A stretch of 64,000 nt of DNA from Azadirachta indica (Eukaryota; Streptophyta; Magnoliopsida; Sapindales; Meliaceae), in the NCBI GenBank assembly GCA_022749755.1, contig CM040447.1, positions 15,351,087 through 15,415,086 on the forward strand. The letters are read 5' to 3'. Under the pieces are notes generated by a model. That model saw only the letters and a list, made by a program, of their open reading frames with translations, had not been told where the DNA came from and searched no databases. Shown piece by piece: positions 14,601 through 28,400 of this stretch. Made by a program: the position numbers and the translations under genes. Every line of letters begins with the position of its first letter. Position 1 is the first letter of the stretch.

Positions 14601-15429
14601 AAAGGATTTAGCAATCACAAAATCCAATTACCTATAATTTTAAATTAAATATTTCGCTGCTATTACATCTCTTCTCCAAATTAAACAAAAAATTAAAATA
14701 AAAGCTTCCGTTTTAATCGTGGCCAAAAATTCTGGCGAAGGATTTAGTATTTTAGGTGGATGTGCGTTTTCTGGAAGATTGAGAAGATAAAAGGGAGATT
14801 GGTGGGAGAAGATGGAAGCAATCTAAAATGGAAGATTGCATGGGCTCGTTGTCAAACAAAATGAGAGTAAAAAGTTATAGGCAAGAAATGATTTTGATAA
14901 AAAATATAGGAACAAAAAGAATTATGAGCTGTTTGCAAAGAGGGTATAATTTAAGAGCAGGAAAAAAAAAAAAAAAAAAAGGGAAGTGGTAGCTATCGAT
15001 TTTTGCACTCTATTTACTGTGTTTTGCATTCATGGTTTTACAAACCCACCATACCACTTTCAATTAAACACCAGAAATCATCAAGAAATAAAAGCTTGCA
15101 CTTGACTCACGAAGACGTAGTACTTACCTGAGCGCCAAAGTATATCAGACAGTTTGAGCACTGAAGCTAGCCCTCTTTAAGCAAAGAATTTTACGGACAT
15201 CACACTTTTCGAGCTTTGGAATTATCAGACAGATCACATCAGAAACATGTTTCAGCAACTCAGCAATCCAATATGATCAAGCACCTTCAGGGCAATGTTC
15301 GCTTTTGCCTTGACAGGGAAAGATTACCATTAGAATAATTCCTCATGCAAGTTCATAAATTTTAGTGACTTATATAGGAGTAGTAAATTCCAAAAATAAA
15401 AAATATATAGCATTGAATTCGGATGATTA
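14601..15429. other. Spacer between the two large duplication units
   Basis: No gene recognised. Contains a poly-A run near 14961-14980. Confidence 0.5.
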
Positions 15430-18400
15430 TGGGAAAGAATTCCATTACCCTTTTTAACATTTCTAAGAATTCCATTTGATCAATTGGTAGCAGCAGCTTA
15501 GCAGACTTATTTTTACACAAAGACCACCCAAAAAGCTCTGGGTTTGCAATAAAGTACCATTTAGGGTGGTAATTTGAATTCTTTCTGCATATTGAACAAA
15601 ATCCATGCTCTAAATTAAATGAGAAGACAATTGCTGCACAATTACAAGCATCATCAAGCATTTCCCAACACATACATTCTAAGAGTTTCTAACACAACCA
15701 TTCCCTTGGTTTCAGTCAATAAACAATTTCATCAGGTTCAAATTTGGAAAACAAAATTTTGCGGAAAGGCCTCCGGATCTCAAAAGCCAAATTGAATTTA
15801 ACAAAAATTTATAATCATATGTCACTAACCTGCATTTTTCTTCAAATAATTTCAATGCATAAGGACTTAAATTTTTACCCTTACAACAATCTAACATGTG
15901 AAGTTTGCCCATAATTATCCAACACAACATCTCCTTTGTTGGCCTTTATAATGCGTAAAAAACATGTGTTTCTTGTACCAAACCTGTTTTCACGAATAAC
16001 GAAAATTGTCTGCCTTTGAGAGTAATTATTGCTATCTATGTCTAGAAACAGACACTCCTACCGAGAACTTTGCAGGATCTCCTACTCATCAATAATGGAA
16101 ATATATATTATACTTGTGGAAAAAATAATAGCATTTGTAATTATAAGTGCAATGTATTGCAAATGGCAGAGACATCATACCAGGAACCAATGATTTAGAT
16201 GTACATAACAGAAAATGGATTACAAAAAGAAGACGACAATGAAATACTGAAAAATTGGGCGACCGAATAGAATGTACCTGCATTGTTATGTCGTCATAGA
16301 TTCATACAGAACATATTTTTCATGCTTATGATTGTAAATAAAGCAAATGTTGTTGATCCTCAAAAAAAAACCTGGAAAATGAGAAAAAGTATACCATTAA
16401 CAGCGAATTTTTTCTTCATAATACATGTGTACATACAAGCTGGGTACAAGAAATACATCATTTGGGAAGAAGAAATTTGTTTATGTCAATTGACATTTAA
16501 TGACACGTCTACATAGCAAAATACACTACATGTTGTAATTGGAGTAAACAATGATGATGAAAAACTAAGAACTAAAGCCTTAGTTATGGAAGTACGGGTA
16601 GTAATTGTTATGAAATGTTCACCGAATAGACCAAGAAACTTAGTGTGATTTCACCATCCTTCGAGTTTTGCAAAGCCTCAAAAGTGACTGAATTAAAACA
16701 AAATAAATTTCCAATGGTTGGGATTTTTCAGCAATTTAACCACACATGTTATCCATGACATTAAAAGTGTCCACATACAGAAGGGTAATGCAACCCTTCA
16801 GCTTCAGTAACTTTAATAATTAGCCCACTGTAACTTCTTAGTTCTTCCCATCTATTACAAAAATGAGTAATTTAACATTACTTTTATTAACCCTTAAAGC
16901 ACAATATTTTAAATCATTTGAGGAATAAAATATGAAGCAAAAGTCTTGCTGCAACAATTTGAAGAAGCTAAAAGAGGTTTGAGCACATGAATTTACCATT
17001 GAAACAAGGAAATAGATATTATCAGGCTGCTATCCTTGAAATGAAATATTTAGATCGAACTCAGAAAAGTGATGATACATATCTCCTGAACTCAAATCAG
17101 CTCTCTGCCAACCTAAAACTGCAAGTTCAAACCATAAATTAAGATTACTACACGATTGACCATATGGCAGAGTGGATGATTTAAATAATTTTCACCTGCA
17201 TTTTGAACACATGCTAAAGGCGCCAAAGAGAATGGTAGATATGGTTTATTTGTTTGCAACCTTGACAAGTTAATTGTCCATCCATGATTCATCTCTGCTC
17301 AGCTTGAAAGGTACATCAAAAGAGCTATTACCATGCTTATGCTGAATTAATAAAACAAAACTCAAAACAATAAAAAATATATACTCAATATTTTGTATGT
17401 GAAATAAAATAAATACGCACTTTTGTCAATGAATAATATCAACAAAACCTAACTTCATCATTATGAGACTGTATGCATTTAGATTAAGAGAAAGGGAAGT
17501 ATATTTTTGATGCCTTAAATCAAAATGATAGTTGAAACAATCATTGAACAATGTAGAAAGTAGACATAAGATTCAACTCCAAAATCTGCAAGAATAACTT
17601 CAACAATGGCATAATGATTGGCTGATAATCATAAACATGCATCTTCTCATGTATTAGTTCACACCATTGTCTGGCAGCAATACCGCACCAGACTTATGAT
17701 TACCGCACTATTGACCCTATGGCAGAGTGGATGATTTAAACCATAAATAACTTAACAAAACAACCTGCAACACCCATTAACAATTTTGTAAAGTCTATAC
17801 GACTTCCACCAATACCAATTGAAGGCAGCAGTCTCTCCATGACAACAGAGTAAAAGTTTTCATATTTATGAATTTCTCTATCAATCATCGTTCACAAACT
17901 ATGTTAGCCCTATTTGCTTTTAGTGAATTTTAAACTACCAGTCAAGTCAAATTATAAAGGAACAATGCTGGAGCTTGATTTACAAGAGATTACTCAAATC
18001 TACCAATTAGCTACGTACTCCGTCGTAATTTACCAAAATGAGTAATCAATGACTAACCTATCTCACCAAGTGTTCAGGGATGAACACCTCAAAACCCGGA
18101 AAGTTTTAGGGACTGACCGGCGTTGCGTGTAATCAAATGGAAGCGTTCCGAGAAATGCGGCTAATTTGAGATTGCTCGTCTGAGAATTAAGAGTAACAAT
18201 TCCAACCAATCACATTCGAAATTTTAACTGTACAGTCAGACTGACGATCAGATGGAGAAAGTATCGAAATTCTGTAAAGCGGAAACGACATAGAAGAGCA
18301 TAGCGCTGTTTGGATCACCCAGGAACTTAAATCTTCGACACTTGATTGAGGAATAGTCCTCAATGGGCCTTTCAGTTGTTGGATCAAAGGCCCAATAATA

Positions 18401-19100
18401 ACAAGAACACGACTAATTTCAAGATACATTAAGCCGAAGACAAGATCTACTTTGCCAGGCCATCGGCCATTGCACTGCATAAAGGCTGAGTTGCAGAAAG
18501 GGCATGACATTTTTTCTTTAAATCTGTGCGCAGAAAAAATTTCAAACAAAGGAATAACTTTCAGTAAACATATCACGGATTAGAATATATTTTCTTGAGA
18601 GCAATCAAACTGAACAGCAGAGAAGACGAAAAACAGAGGACATGGATGCTCAATAGACAAGCTCACAACACATTTTCATGCATTAACATAAACTTGATTG
18701 GCGGAGTTCAGTTTTCTTTTATTGAAACCAATGCATGAGTGCGCTTGCAGTGTGTCATTCATACTGTTACCGCTAAATATGGAGAATTGTTTACTTTCCC
18801 TCGCAAAAGCATTAAATGGTTTTGCTATCAACTTAGGTTCTGCATACAGACCTGTTGCTGTTAATGGAATATTACTGCATTATTAACATGGCTTATGAGT
18901 TGTCTTGTTTTATCTCTATAAGACAAGCGACAGTTTATGAGCTTTTACCACTCTTATCTCCGCCCAACTTTTCAATTACTATATATAATGGAATAAATTA
19001 ATTTGTTATATCACTATGTTCAAATAATTGCATGATAGTACATTGGCTTCAAATCACAAAATCTAAAAGGTAGAGGTCGATAACCTGATTAGACTTTAAA
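15430..19100. repeat. Large tandem duplication, unit B (partner 11870-14600)
   Basis: Collinear with unit A but about 1 kb longer. The offset between matching blocks grows from about 3.6 kb at the left end to about 4.5 kb at the right end, which places extra sequence at roughly 16.0-17.4 kb. TGGGCC (18364-18369) and GGCCCA (18389-18394) match the paired motifs of unit A. A 129-codon minus-strand open frame at 18187-18576 spans the conserved part, but I could not follow it in unit A. Confidence 0.6.
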
Positions 19101-20693
19101 AGATAAGGATTATAGGTTTAGAGAATTTTCAAAATAGATGGGAAAATTTAGGAAATAAGTACTGACCTTGCCTAACAAATGCTTTCGTTTGATATCCTTC
19201 AATCACAAAACGAACGGAGAACACCTAAATTCCTTTCTCTAAAATTAGAGTTCTTTCATTAGACTTGCCATTTTCTGCTTTCATGTTCTCGTCAGAAACA
19301 AAATAGAAAATTACTCCGTAGTTTTGATGATAGAAGTGATTATATGTACATGAAAACCAAACCAAGAAAGCCTGAAGGAGAAGCCAAACTGAATAAATTG
19401 AATTATATTTACATCGATGATACTGCAATTTGAACATTAAAGAATTAAGTAAATTCTTTGCAGTGTGTGTCTATTCTTCCCACCAGGAAAGGAAAATTAA
19501 AAAACAGAGAGAAGGAAGATAAACATACCAGGATGAGCACAATCTGAAAGACAAAAAGACGGTGCAGAAGAAAGACATAATGAAGATTCTTATAGAAATT
19601 ACTGAGCCATTTTCTCTTATTGGTATATTTTATCCGCTCCATCTCCAGTGGCCTTCTATGATTTCTACCTTTATTATACTACAAGTTCAAGCAATTTTGA
19701 GGACGAACAACAATATTAAATGCATATTCAATGAATAAAAGATTGCAAACCAGAGAGCGCCACAATAACCAATATCGGGTTGCAAACCAGGCCTATCATA
19801 TTCAAATCAAATTGAATTCACTTGATTTGAAAGAGTGAATTAAAAGTTGCAAGCGTATTAAATGCTCTCGTCCGAATTTATGTCAAATGACATCTTCGAT
19901 TTCCAGCGTGATGGGCCTGTGCAAACAAATATATTTTATTACATTGCCTCCTGAATCTTGGTCTCATCTCTGTGCATATGTTTTCACATCTTTCTACTTC
20001 AATTTCAAAATGTCAATGAGAGGGAATGAAAATTTTAGTTGATGGTGCTAGATTGAAGCCCTCTTGGTTATCGCAAAGAATTTCGATATCTTAATTTCAC
20101 AAAAATGTAAGTGATAAACGCGTTCTGATCAAATTATGCATAGGGAAGTAGGTGCGCATCGAATTTTCATCCTCATAAGCATAGTTCTCAATCATCTACG
20201 GCCAGATTTTTATCAAGTAGTACACCCAGTCAGACATTATTCTTGCATCTAATGATGAAAAAACAATGGCATTAGATTCTATTGAGGGTAACAGTGTAAC
20301 TTATTTATGAATTCTAGATAATACGAGCGGACAGCAGAATAGCACAACTCACTTCTAGGCATATGATCATATGCGTTAAAGATGATATGCCGGGAGCCAA
20401 TGGCATAGCTCGATGCAAAATAATTGTGGTCACAAACAAAACCAGGAGGCTCAATGACAGTAATCACAGAAGACACTAGAATTTGCCACGGATGCTTTCA
20501 AGTTTCATATTCACAAAGAGACAGAGCAACAGCATATTACAAAACATAGTTCCGATTAAACAGAAAGTTGACTATTACAGACCATTTATGTATACGTTTT
20601 ATGTAAAACACATCCATACAAGCCAAGTTAACATACATGCTACAATATAGACAACGATACCTAAAGGACATCACCCTAGTTAGCTCTTCAAAT
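19101..20693. other. Intergenic and probable 3' flank of the H1 gene
   Basis: No gene recognised. The last 150-200 bases before 20694 are likely 3' UTR of the minus-strand histone gene. Confidence 0.5.
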
Positions 20694-21401
20694 CTAAGCA
20701 CTAATTTTCATTACTTTCTTAATAACTGGAGACTTGATGGACTTGGGAACCTTCGACCTCTTGCCCTTCACAGGCACAGCCTTCTTTGGGGGCATGGGAA
20801 CAGACTCAGCTTTGATCCTAGAAGCGGCAGTTGCGGACCGTGTTCTCTTCACAGTAGTAGTCTTTGGCAGGTCTTTCTTCCCTGATTCGGATAGCTTGTA
20901 AGAGGCCCTGATCTTGATAAGCTTTCCTTTGGCAGCAAAGTTCTTCAACTGCACAGCTAATATTTTCCTGAAATTCCCAGGGAGTTCTGCCTTATGCTGC
21001 TCTTCCATATATTTGGCTATTGCATATGGGCTTGAACCGCTCTTGTCGTTCAAAGCCAGCAGTGCATCAGTGATCATCTGCAAAATCACCAAATACATAA
21101 ACCTCATGAGTGAAAAAAACAAACTTGGTACTCTCCAACGAATAATTTAAAAAAAGAAAAAAGAAAAATCAATTTTTTATAAAAAATTACAAACCTGAAA
21201 ATAAGGAGGATGAGATGTAGTCCTGGCCTGTCTGGGCTTCTTCTCTTTAGGAGCAGCCCTGGGCTTCCTCTCTTTGGGAGCCGTCTTTGGCTTCTTCTCT
21301 TTAGGGGCCGCCTTAGGCTTCTTCTCCTCCTCCGAAACCTTTTCCGGCTCCTCTGCTGCCGGCTCCACAGTTACAACTTCAACTTCACCTTCCGCAGCCA
21401 T
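20694..21401 (-). CDS. HIS1-3: Linker histone H1, short H1.3-like type
   Basis: Linker histone that binds nucleosomes and linker DNA in the nucleus. Two exons, 21401-21195 and 21077-20694, join in phase 0 (CAG before the donor, ATG after the GCAG acceptor) to give 196 residues. Start: the ATG at 21401 opens MAAEGE; no in-frame ATG lies just upstream. Residues 1-29 are acidic. Residues 31-57 hold three APKE[KR]KP[KR] repeats. The H15 winged-helix domain covers about 63-131 (SHPPYFQ, GSSPYAIAKYMEE, LKNFAAKGKL, IRASYKLS). The Lys-rich tail is short and ends PKSIKSPVIKKVMKISA, close to the tail I know from the Arabidopsis stress-inducible H1.3 and unlike the long AKP-rich tails of main H1 variants. 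The subtype is an inference from this; the family is certain. Confidence 0.93.
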
Positions 21402-21484
21402 CAGAAATCGCAAACAACCGTAAAAGAATACACTGAAATTAATAAGAGGAGACGAAAGAGTCCGAGCAACGCTTTAATTTTTCT

Positions 21485-21580
21485 TAATTTTAAATTGCAG
21501 TGATCATCTCACAATTTATAGTACCAAGTGATTTCCATGAAGTGTTCTGATTGGTTAAGTAAAAGCTACGCGGATCGCCA
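21485..21580 (-). promoter_or_regulatory. Histone H1 promoter: octamer, CCAAT box, TATA box
   Basis: Read on the minus strand, the 180 bp upstream of the H1 start contain the plant histone octamer CGCGGATC (plus-strand letters at 21569-21576), a CCAAT box (ATTGG on plus at 21550-21554) and TATAAAT (21520-21514). Spacing is normal for a core promoter with transcription starting near 21485. The octamer is the element known from S-phase expression of plant histone genes. Confidence 0.75.
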
Positions 21581-24500
21581 GCGTATGCAAGGATATATCC
21601 AGAACTCACACGTGGATGAAAATCCGAGCGTTGATTAATAAGACCTTTTTAAAAACTAGCCTAAAATGGAATGATGCATTGGAGAGAACTTCCGTTCTGG
21701 CGTTTGTTTTTCTTTCTCATTGTGGTGTGTTTTCTAATTTGATTACCAACAAAATATCTATCCGATGGATTTGGGATTTTGCATGATTTCTTTTCAGGGA
21801 ATTAAAGCTAAGAGGTGTGGATTGTAATGTGGGCAATATGGAGTAAAACGGTTCTCAATTGAGGGTTAAATTCAAGCTTTAACAGACAGAGAGTTTTGTA
21901 ATTTCTATTGCTTTCTTTCTATTCAGTTTTTTTCTTTTTTTTTTTTTTGGTTTTTTTAATTACAGAAAACAGTAATTAACATACCAAATTAAACTCATAA
22001 CTAAGTTAATTTGTCATTCTAATAAGATAACTATGCATGAAAAACATGTTCAATAGAATTAATGACACAACTGTTCTCATGTTTTTTTTTACATAGGATG
22101 CGTACGTGGGGAAAACACACACAGTAATTTCACTCCGGAAAAGTGAAATCACAGGGAAAATTGTAATGCGCATCCAACTAAAAGCAGTAGACAACCTATC
22201 TTATCTTTATTCTCTGTTTGATTCAAGATAAAATCTCGGTGTAAGGTGTCATATCAAGTCAACATTTTAGGAATCGCGATACTAAGGTTTTAAATTTAAA
22301 CCGTATATCTGGGAAATTTAACCATTCTGCTCCCTTTTCCCTTTTGTTTTTGCTCAAACAAGATTAACACAGTCAAGCTCAAATCAAGAGGATCAACCAA
22401 ATTTGAGAATTGAGAGTATAACAGAAGCTCAATGATGATTGTTTAAACAAACAAAGAGTTAAATTAGTTTTCGAGGTCAACATCAATATTGGCACTAAAA
22501 CCATTAGCGTATTGAGATGGTGTCAAAATCTTATCAGGATCGGGAATATACCAAATACAATTGGAGGTATGTCCTTCAAAGCATATCCTATGGGTTGAGT
22601 TCAGCTGTCGTACAATTACAATGCTGTGCTTACCATTTTTATTGGATCATCTAAAGTGTAAACAGAAAAGTGGAAATTCTCAAATAATTGCAATATTACA
22701 TAATTCTATCAAGGGCAAAAGGACTGCTAACCCACAACCACACACGGAAGGATTGGAAGAGCAAACCATAACACCATTGCACAGGAAATAAATATGAAGC
22801 ACAGATTCTATAAAATAAAAGTAAAACTTCAGTATCTTGAACTCATTACAAGTCATATTTTCTTTCTACAAAAAGATTGCACACAAATGATATACAAGTT
22901 GAAAAGGAACACTTTTCTCTTGGAAGGAATGAAATATGGAAACATGAGAAAAGAAAGGTTAAGGGTTTGGAAAGCAAACTAGCTTGCAGACCCTCGTGGA
23001 CAGAAATTGCCTCTTCCTCGATGAACTCAAATATCACACACCTTGATAGTGCTAACGAAAAGAAAACTCCCAAAATTATTTTAAGAGCCGGTGAGGTAAA
23101 CACCCTCTAACAGTGTTAAAATCAACTCTACATCCTAAATATACTATGCAAATTTTAGGCCAGAGCAACAGAAAACTGTACTCTGCATGTCTACTACTAT
23201 TCTTGATGTTAAATGTGTAGTAGGCATTTACCAAAAGACTGAACTCAAAAAAGAATCAACTTCTTTATTTTCTAAATTTTTATTTTTTTTTTTTGATATT
23301 ATCCCTTAACAAACACCTTCACCTGGTATGATAGAAATTTGCTTTCACTATTCCATGCAGCACAGATTATACAAAAGCTAATTGACACTTCATGCACAAA
23401 CCCAGAATTATATTTGCCTATGACTGCCAATTCAACAGGCAAATGAGAGTAAGTCCCCGAATTATTATGCCATGTAATCCACATTTGAATGTAATTTGGA
23501 ACCATCAAGGCTCCCAATCACAACTCTGCAGATGTATTTCCAGAAACCTACATCATCGATGCATGTTCAAAGAACATGATGATCTATAATTACACACTCT
23601 TCACCCAAAATATAAATATTTGACTGCACCAGTTTATTATCTTTGTGCTGTTTCCAATGTACCCAGAATTCACCTAAAATATAGATTAGTTATCCTGTGC
23701 AGAATACCTTTATACAAACTCCAAACTTAACAGCCTTAACCATAAGAGAGTAAATTTCATACGAAATGCCAAATATTAATGTGATTGAGATGACAGTTTA
23801 TGTGACCAACCAATTCTATCACTAGGTTACAAGGGGGAAATAAAAAGCCTTGTAAATAAAAAGATGTCTCCCTATGTCTTCTCTTTCAACAGAAATTGTT
23901 CCCAACCAATTTGCAAAGTTAAGATGGCTAAGTTCCCATCAATCCTGTTTCAACATATCTTTTACCAAAGAAAGAAATGGGCCTTCTATATTTTTATAGA
24001 AATGCTGAGAAGCAAATCAATTGTAATTCACTTCACAATTGATGATAACCATGTTCAAGGCTAAAACCTAGACATTAAAATAACCAATGCCACATTCAAT
24101 GAATTAGTATAGAAAAATTTATCTTCCGAGTAACAACCAAATTTCACTTCCAAAACGTAATCCTTGCTAAGACTGAACTCCGTTACCACCAAGATTGTTT
24201 GAAATTTCAACCTTCTACTTTGAACAGAAGAATATTTAACCATCAAACTATGTTACATGTAGTCACAACAACTGTGACAAAGTATAATTACTAAGGCTAA
24301 AATTTAATGTCAAATAAAATAAGAAAGTACATGACCCTCAGTCAAAGCTATTCACCAAACTACCCACATCCTCATGACAAAACACAGAATCAATCTGAAT
24401 CCAATACAACCACAGAACCAAGTTTGACCATGGGAAGTACATCATTAAGATCTCTGCCAGAATATAAATAAATTATGTGTGATCACTTCTGCTCCTCTAA

Positions 24501-25456
24501 AATAAGGATCAAGAAATAGTTTTATAGGTCTCAATTTCATCTGGGGGAAGTAGAATTTAATAACATTCACAACTATCTGAGGAACGAACCAGCCACAAAG
24601 ATATCCAAGTTATACTCAAAACATATTTAATTGATGTAATAAGAATGGCATCCCTTGAAACACTGCCATATTTACTTGACTAACTACTAAAATCTGTTAA
24701 ACACAGTCCCCTGCTATCCATTCATACTCTGATGGGTTGGCAGGTTTAAGATTTCATATTCCTACAAAAGGTCTACCAATTTCATTTCCCCACAAACACT
24801 TACACAAGATCTCCATAAAGGCCTCCGTCTGCAGTTAAATTTTAAACTAACTTCTGCATCTGCCATGATATAGTGAAAACCTTAGTTTCAACTTTCCCCT
24901 TCAACAGAAAAGTCACCCAGTCTATTTCCTTTCAACAGCTTCAAGAATAAGCATCAAATGTTTACTTGATCCATTACGTAGATAATGAATATAGAAGGAA
25001 ACTGATACTGCCCTTTACCAAAACAACCCATATCAAAAATCCTCAAGCAGTTAATACCTAGAGCAGAAGGAGCACATATCGAATACAATCTCCAATACAC
25101 ACGAGTAACATAAGTTTGTCAGTCCAGGTCCTTCAGGTATGTAACCTATCTAGACACATCAGAACTCCAGATATTCTACTAACAACAGAAACTGAACTAG
25201 AAAGAGAAATACAGGGTGGTGAAAATACTAAGAGGACAAGCAGAACGAAGATAATTTATCTATATAAGTAAACTGCCGCCATATTTTTCAACAGCAAGCC
25301 ATGAGTCCATCACCAAGGAAGTGTGTCCTGCATTTCCCAGCCCACCTAGACAAAATGGCGTAACAACCTTTGAACTTTATAATATGAGAGCATACACCAT
25401 CAAACTTAGGAAACTAAATATTACAATGCTAAAGGAATTACCAAAGGCTCTCACAT
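21581..25456. other. Intergenic between H1 and the hnRNP-like gene
   Basis: No protein gene recognised on either strand. Short poly-T runs near 21930-21950 and 23281-23294. The part next to 25457 is probably 3' UTR of the hnRNP-like gene. Confidence 0.5.
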
Positions 25457-28400
25457 CTAGTAGAAATAGCCACCCCCATACGAGCGATCATCCCCGTAAT
25501 AAGGTGGATAAGGAGGATAGGCACCATACTGCAAACACGAAAGGATAAGGGAACATCATTAAAATTCTATAACGCATGAATACAGTATGCTAAAGACACC
25601 AAACTTACATCAGAAGCATAATAATCATCTGAATAGAGACCACTGCGTGCTCCAAAATTATCTAAAACATAATAGAGTAAAGATGAGCAATACAACAACT
25701 CAATTAAAAATGCAAGATGTACCAGCCTAAAGAAATCAATGTGGAACACAGAGTGAGCATACCACGATAACGACTTCCATGAAATGGAATTGCCGGATCA
25801 TTATAATCCAGTCGTGGGCGGAGTCTACTGGGTCCCATGTAATCAGGATTATGGTCCTACAGGCAAGAAGCAAACTCCAAATATTAAGAAACACTAGGAG
25901 AGTTAGCAAAGGATATGAAAACTATAATTTAACCAAAAAATAAAAAGGAAAAGAAAAAGAAAACAAATTTGAATAAACAATTGGGCAAAAATATAACTTA
26001 CCATTATATAGAATGGCCGCTTTACTCCACGACCACGGTCATTATAAAAATATGGGTCATCAACTTGTCTTCCAATAAAAGGTCTGTCAATGTTTTTCAC
26101 CTTGAGAAAATGGTTGCCTCCTGTAAGAAAGATGCCCCCCATAACCTCTATCGGGGCCATCATGCCAAATTCTAGTGGGATTAGGTCTTGATGGCCCAAC
26201 TGTCGCCGCAGCTCTACCAGGTGCATGATGACCACCTCTGAAAGAAACCCTCCTTCCTCCTGCAAGTAAACCATATCGGCTAACAGCAAAATCAGCAACT
26301 ATGTCTGAATCACACTAGGACATGCTTGTGGCTTCATGCAAATAGATGCATGCACAAACACGTGCAATGACACATGAGCAAAATGTGCATGTGAACAGAC
26401 ACACATGTAGAGAGAGAGAGAGAGAGAGAGAACCTCCTCGTCCAGTCAATTGCCTCTCATGAAACTCAGTATATCGGTCATCAAAGCTGTACTCATTGGG
26501 ACCCATTCCACCAATTTGACCATGTCCACGATAGAAACCCCTTCCACGTTGGAAATTTGCCCGGTTAAACTGATTTCCAACCCGCCCAAAGCCCCTTCCT
26601 ATAAGCCATAAAAACTCTACATCATAATGAAAGAGAATGCAGATGATAATCTAATGTTCAATTTCTCAATGATGATAGATTACCGAATCTGGAAAAAGTT
26701 CCGCTGCCACCATGACCAATTCGAAATCCACCAGACATCCCACCCTTCACTGCCTGGGTTTTTGGCAAAGGATTCGACAGCCTTGCTTTCAGTTTAACCT
26801 AGAAGTACATAACACAACACAATAAGTTATGCTACATCTCATATAGAGAAGATATTTACCTTATGCCATGGTATGAATTATATCACATATATGTATATCA
26901 AATTGATAAAAGTACACTAATAAACAAAAGGGCATTAGAATCAGAAACAACAGGAGAATGAAAACAGGATAAACAGAAAGTAGTTTCAAGAGATCTGGTA
27001 ACACCTCTTCTTTTCATCAGGATAGAAAATGCAGCAAATCTCAAGCAGTTATTGAGGACTGATAAGAGTTCATCAGGATAGAAAATGCAGCAAATCTCAA
27101 GCAGTTATTGAGGACTGATAAGATAATTTCTAACAATTTTCTTGTTCTGAAAAAATGTAGATAAAATTGCGACACACTTTAAAAACTTAAAAGTCCCTGA
27201 AGATATATATTTAAATATTTTTGTATGTATATACATCAAGGCACAACAAGAGATTCACCTTTAAGTTGCCATCATTCAATTCTTTATTGTTTATACCATT
27301 GATGCAAGCAACAGCAGCTTCATGGGTTGAAAAATCAACAAACCCATAGTCCTTCCTTTTAGCAGTTGACAAATTCCGAGCCAGGACAATTCGCATGATC
27401 TCCCCATAACCTTTTATCTGTTCTCTAATTTGGCCTTCATTCCACTGAGGAGGAACCCCGTCAAGAAATACTGTCTTCACATGGACCATTATTTCTGGGT
27501 CAGGCTCACGTAAAGGTTCAGCAAAAGCTACTTTCACGGTTCTCTCAGGGTGGCCAAATACAACATCAGGCTTCTGAAGCCTCTTGTATGCAGCCATGGC
27601 ATCAACATGACAAGAGAATTCAATGAATGCAAAACCACGACTCAACCCTTCATGTTGAATATCTGGGACAAGGTTAATGTTCTCAACACCTTCAACACCA
27701 TAATCTTTAAGCTTTTGCTTAATCTGCCAACCCACAGAACATGAAGGATGAGTAATCAAACCTGACAAGTAGATGCACGTTACAAACTAGATACTTACAG
27801 CCTCCTTTGTCCATGTATTAGAGATATTTCCCACAAACAATGTGTCATTGTCCTCACTTGGAGCAGTCCCACATCGCTTTCCACAAATCTGTTTAGGAGG
27901 CAAATTTAGAATATATCTTATAAATACCTAAAGCATAAAATAGAACAGATCTATACCACAGGATTCTTCATCTCAGACAAAGCTCGCTTTGCATGCTCCT
28001 TATTTGCAAACTTCACAAATGCATATCCCTTATTCCTATTATTTGAAAAATTTTTGTGCAATCGGATTTCAACTATCTCTCCAATCCTCTCAAAAACCTT
28101 TCTAACATCCTCGTCTGCAGCATCACGATCCAACCCACCAACAAAAATCTCATGTTCTTTCTTAATCTTGCGGTCCTTTGCAATTGCATTTAGTTCCCTA
28201 CGTTCATCTTCCAATGTTTCAGTTTCTTCAGTGGGCTCCTCCATATCATCATCGGCAAAATCTTCCTCCTCATGCTCTCCATAGTCCACTTGATCACCAT
28301 ACTCCTCATATCCGTCATAACCACCATAATCATCCAGTTCAGGTTGAGCATCATCTCCTAACAACTCTTTTTTGATGTTTTCTTCCTTATCAATAGGCTC

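Noticed and set aside
18187..18576. Minus-strand open frame of 129 codons
   Set aside because: Not traceable in the sister duplication unit, no recognised domain, and it covers the site II promoter-like motifs.
26124..26220. Possible 97-nt intron (CTG/GTAGAG to TTACAG/GAGG) that would restore the frame of the hnRNP-like gene
   Set aside because: Its sequence reads as typical RGG/GYGG tail and is not AT-rich, so a one-base change in the A5 run is the simpler explanation; kept as the alternative to test.
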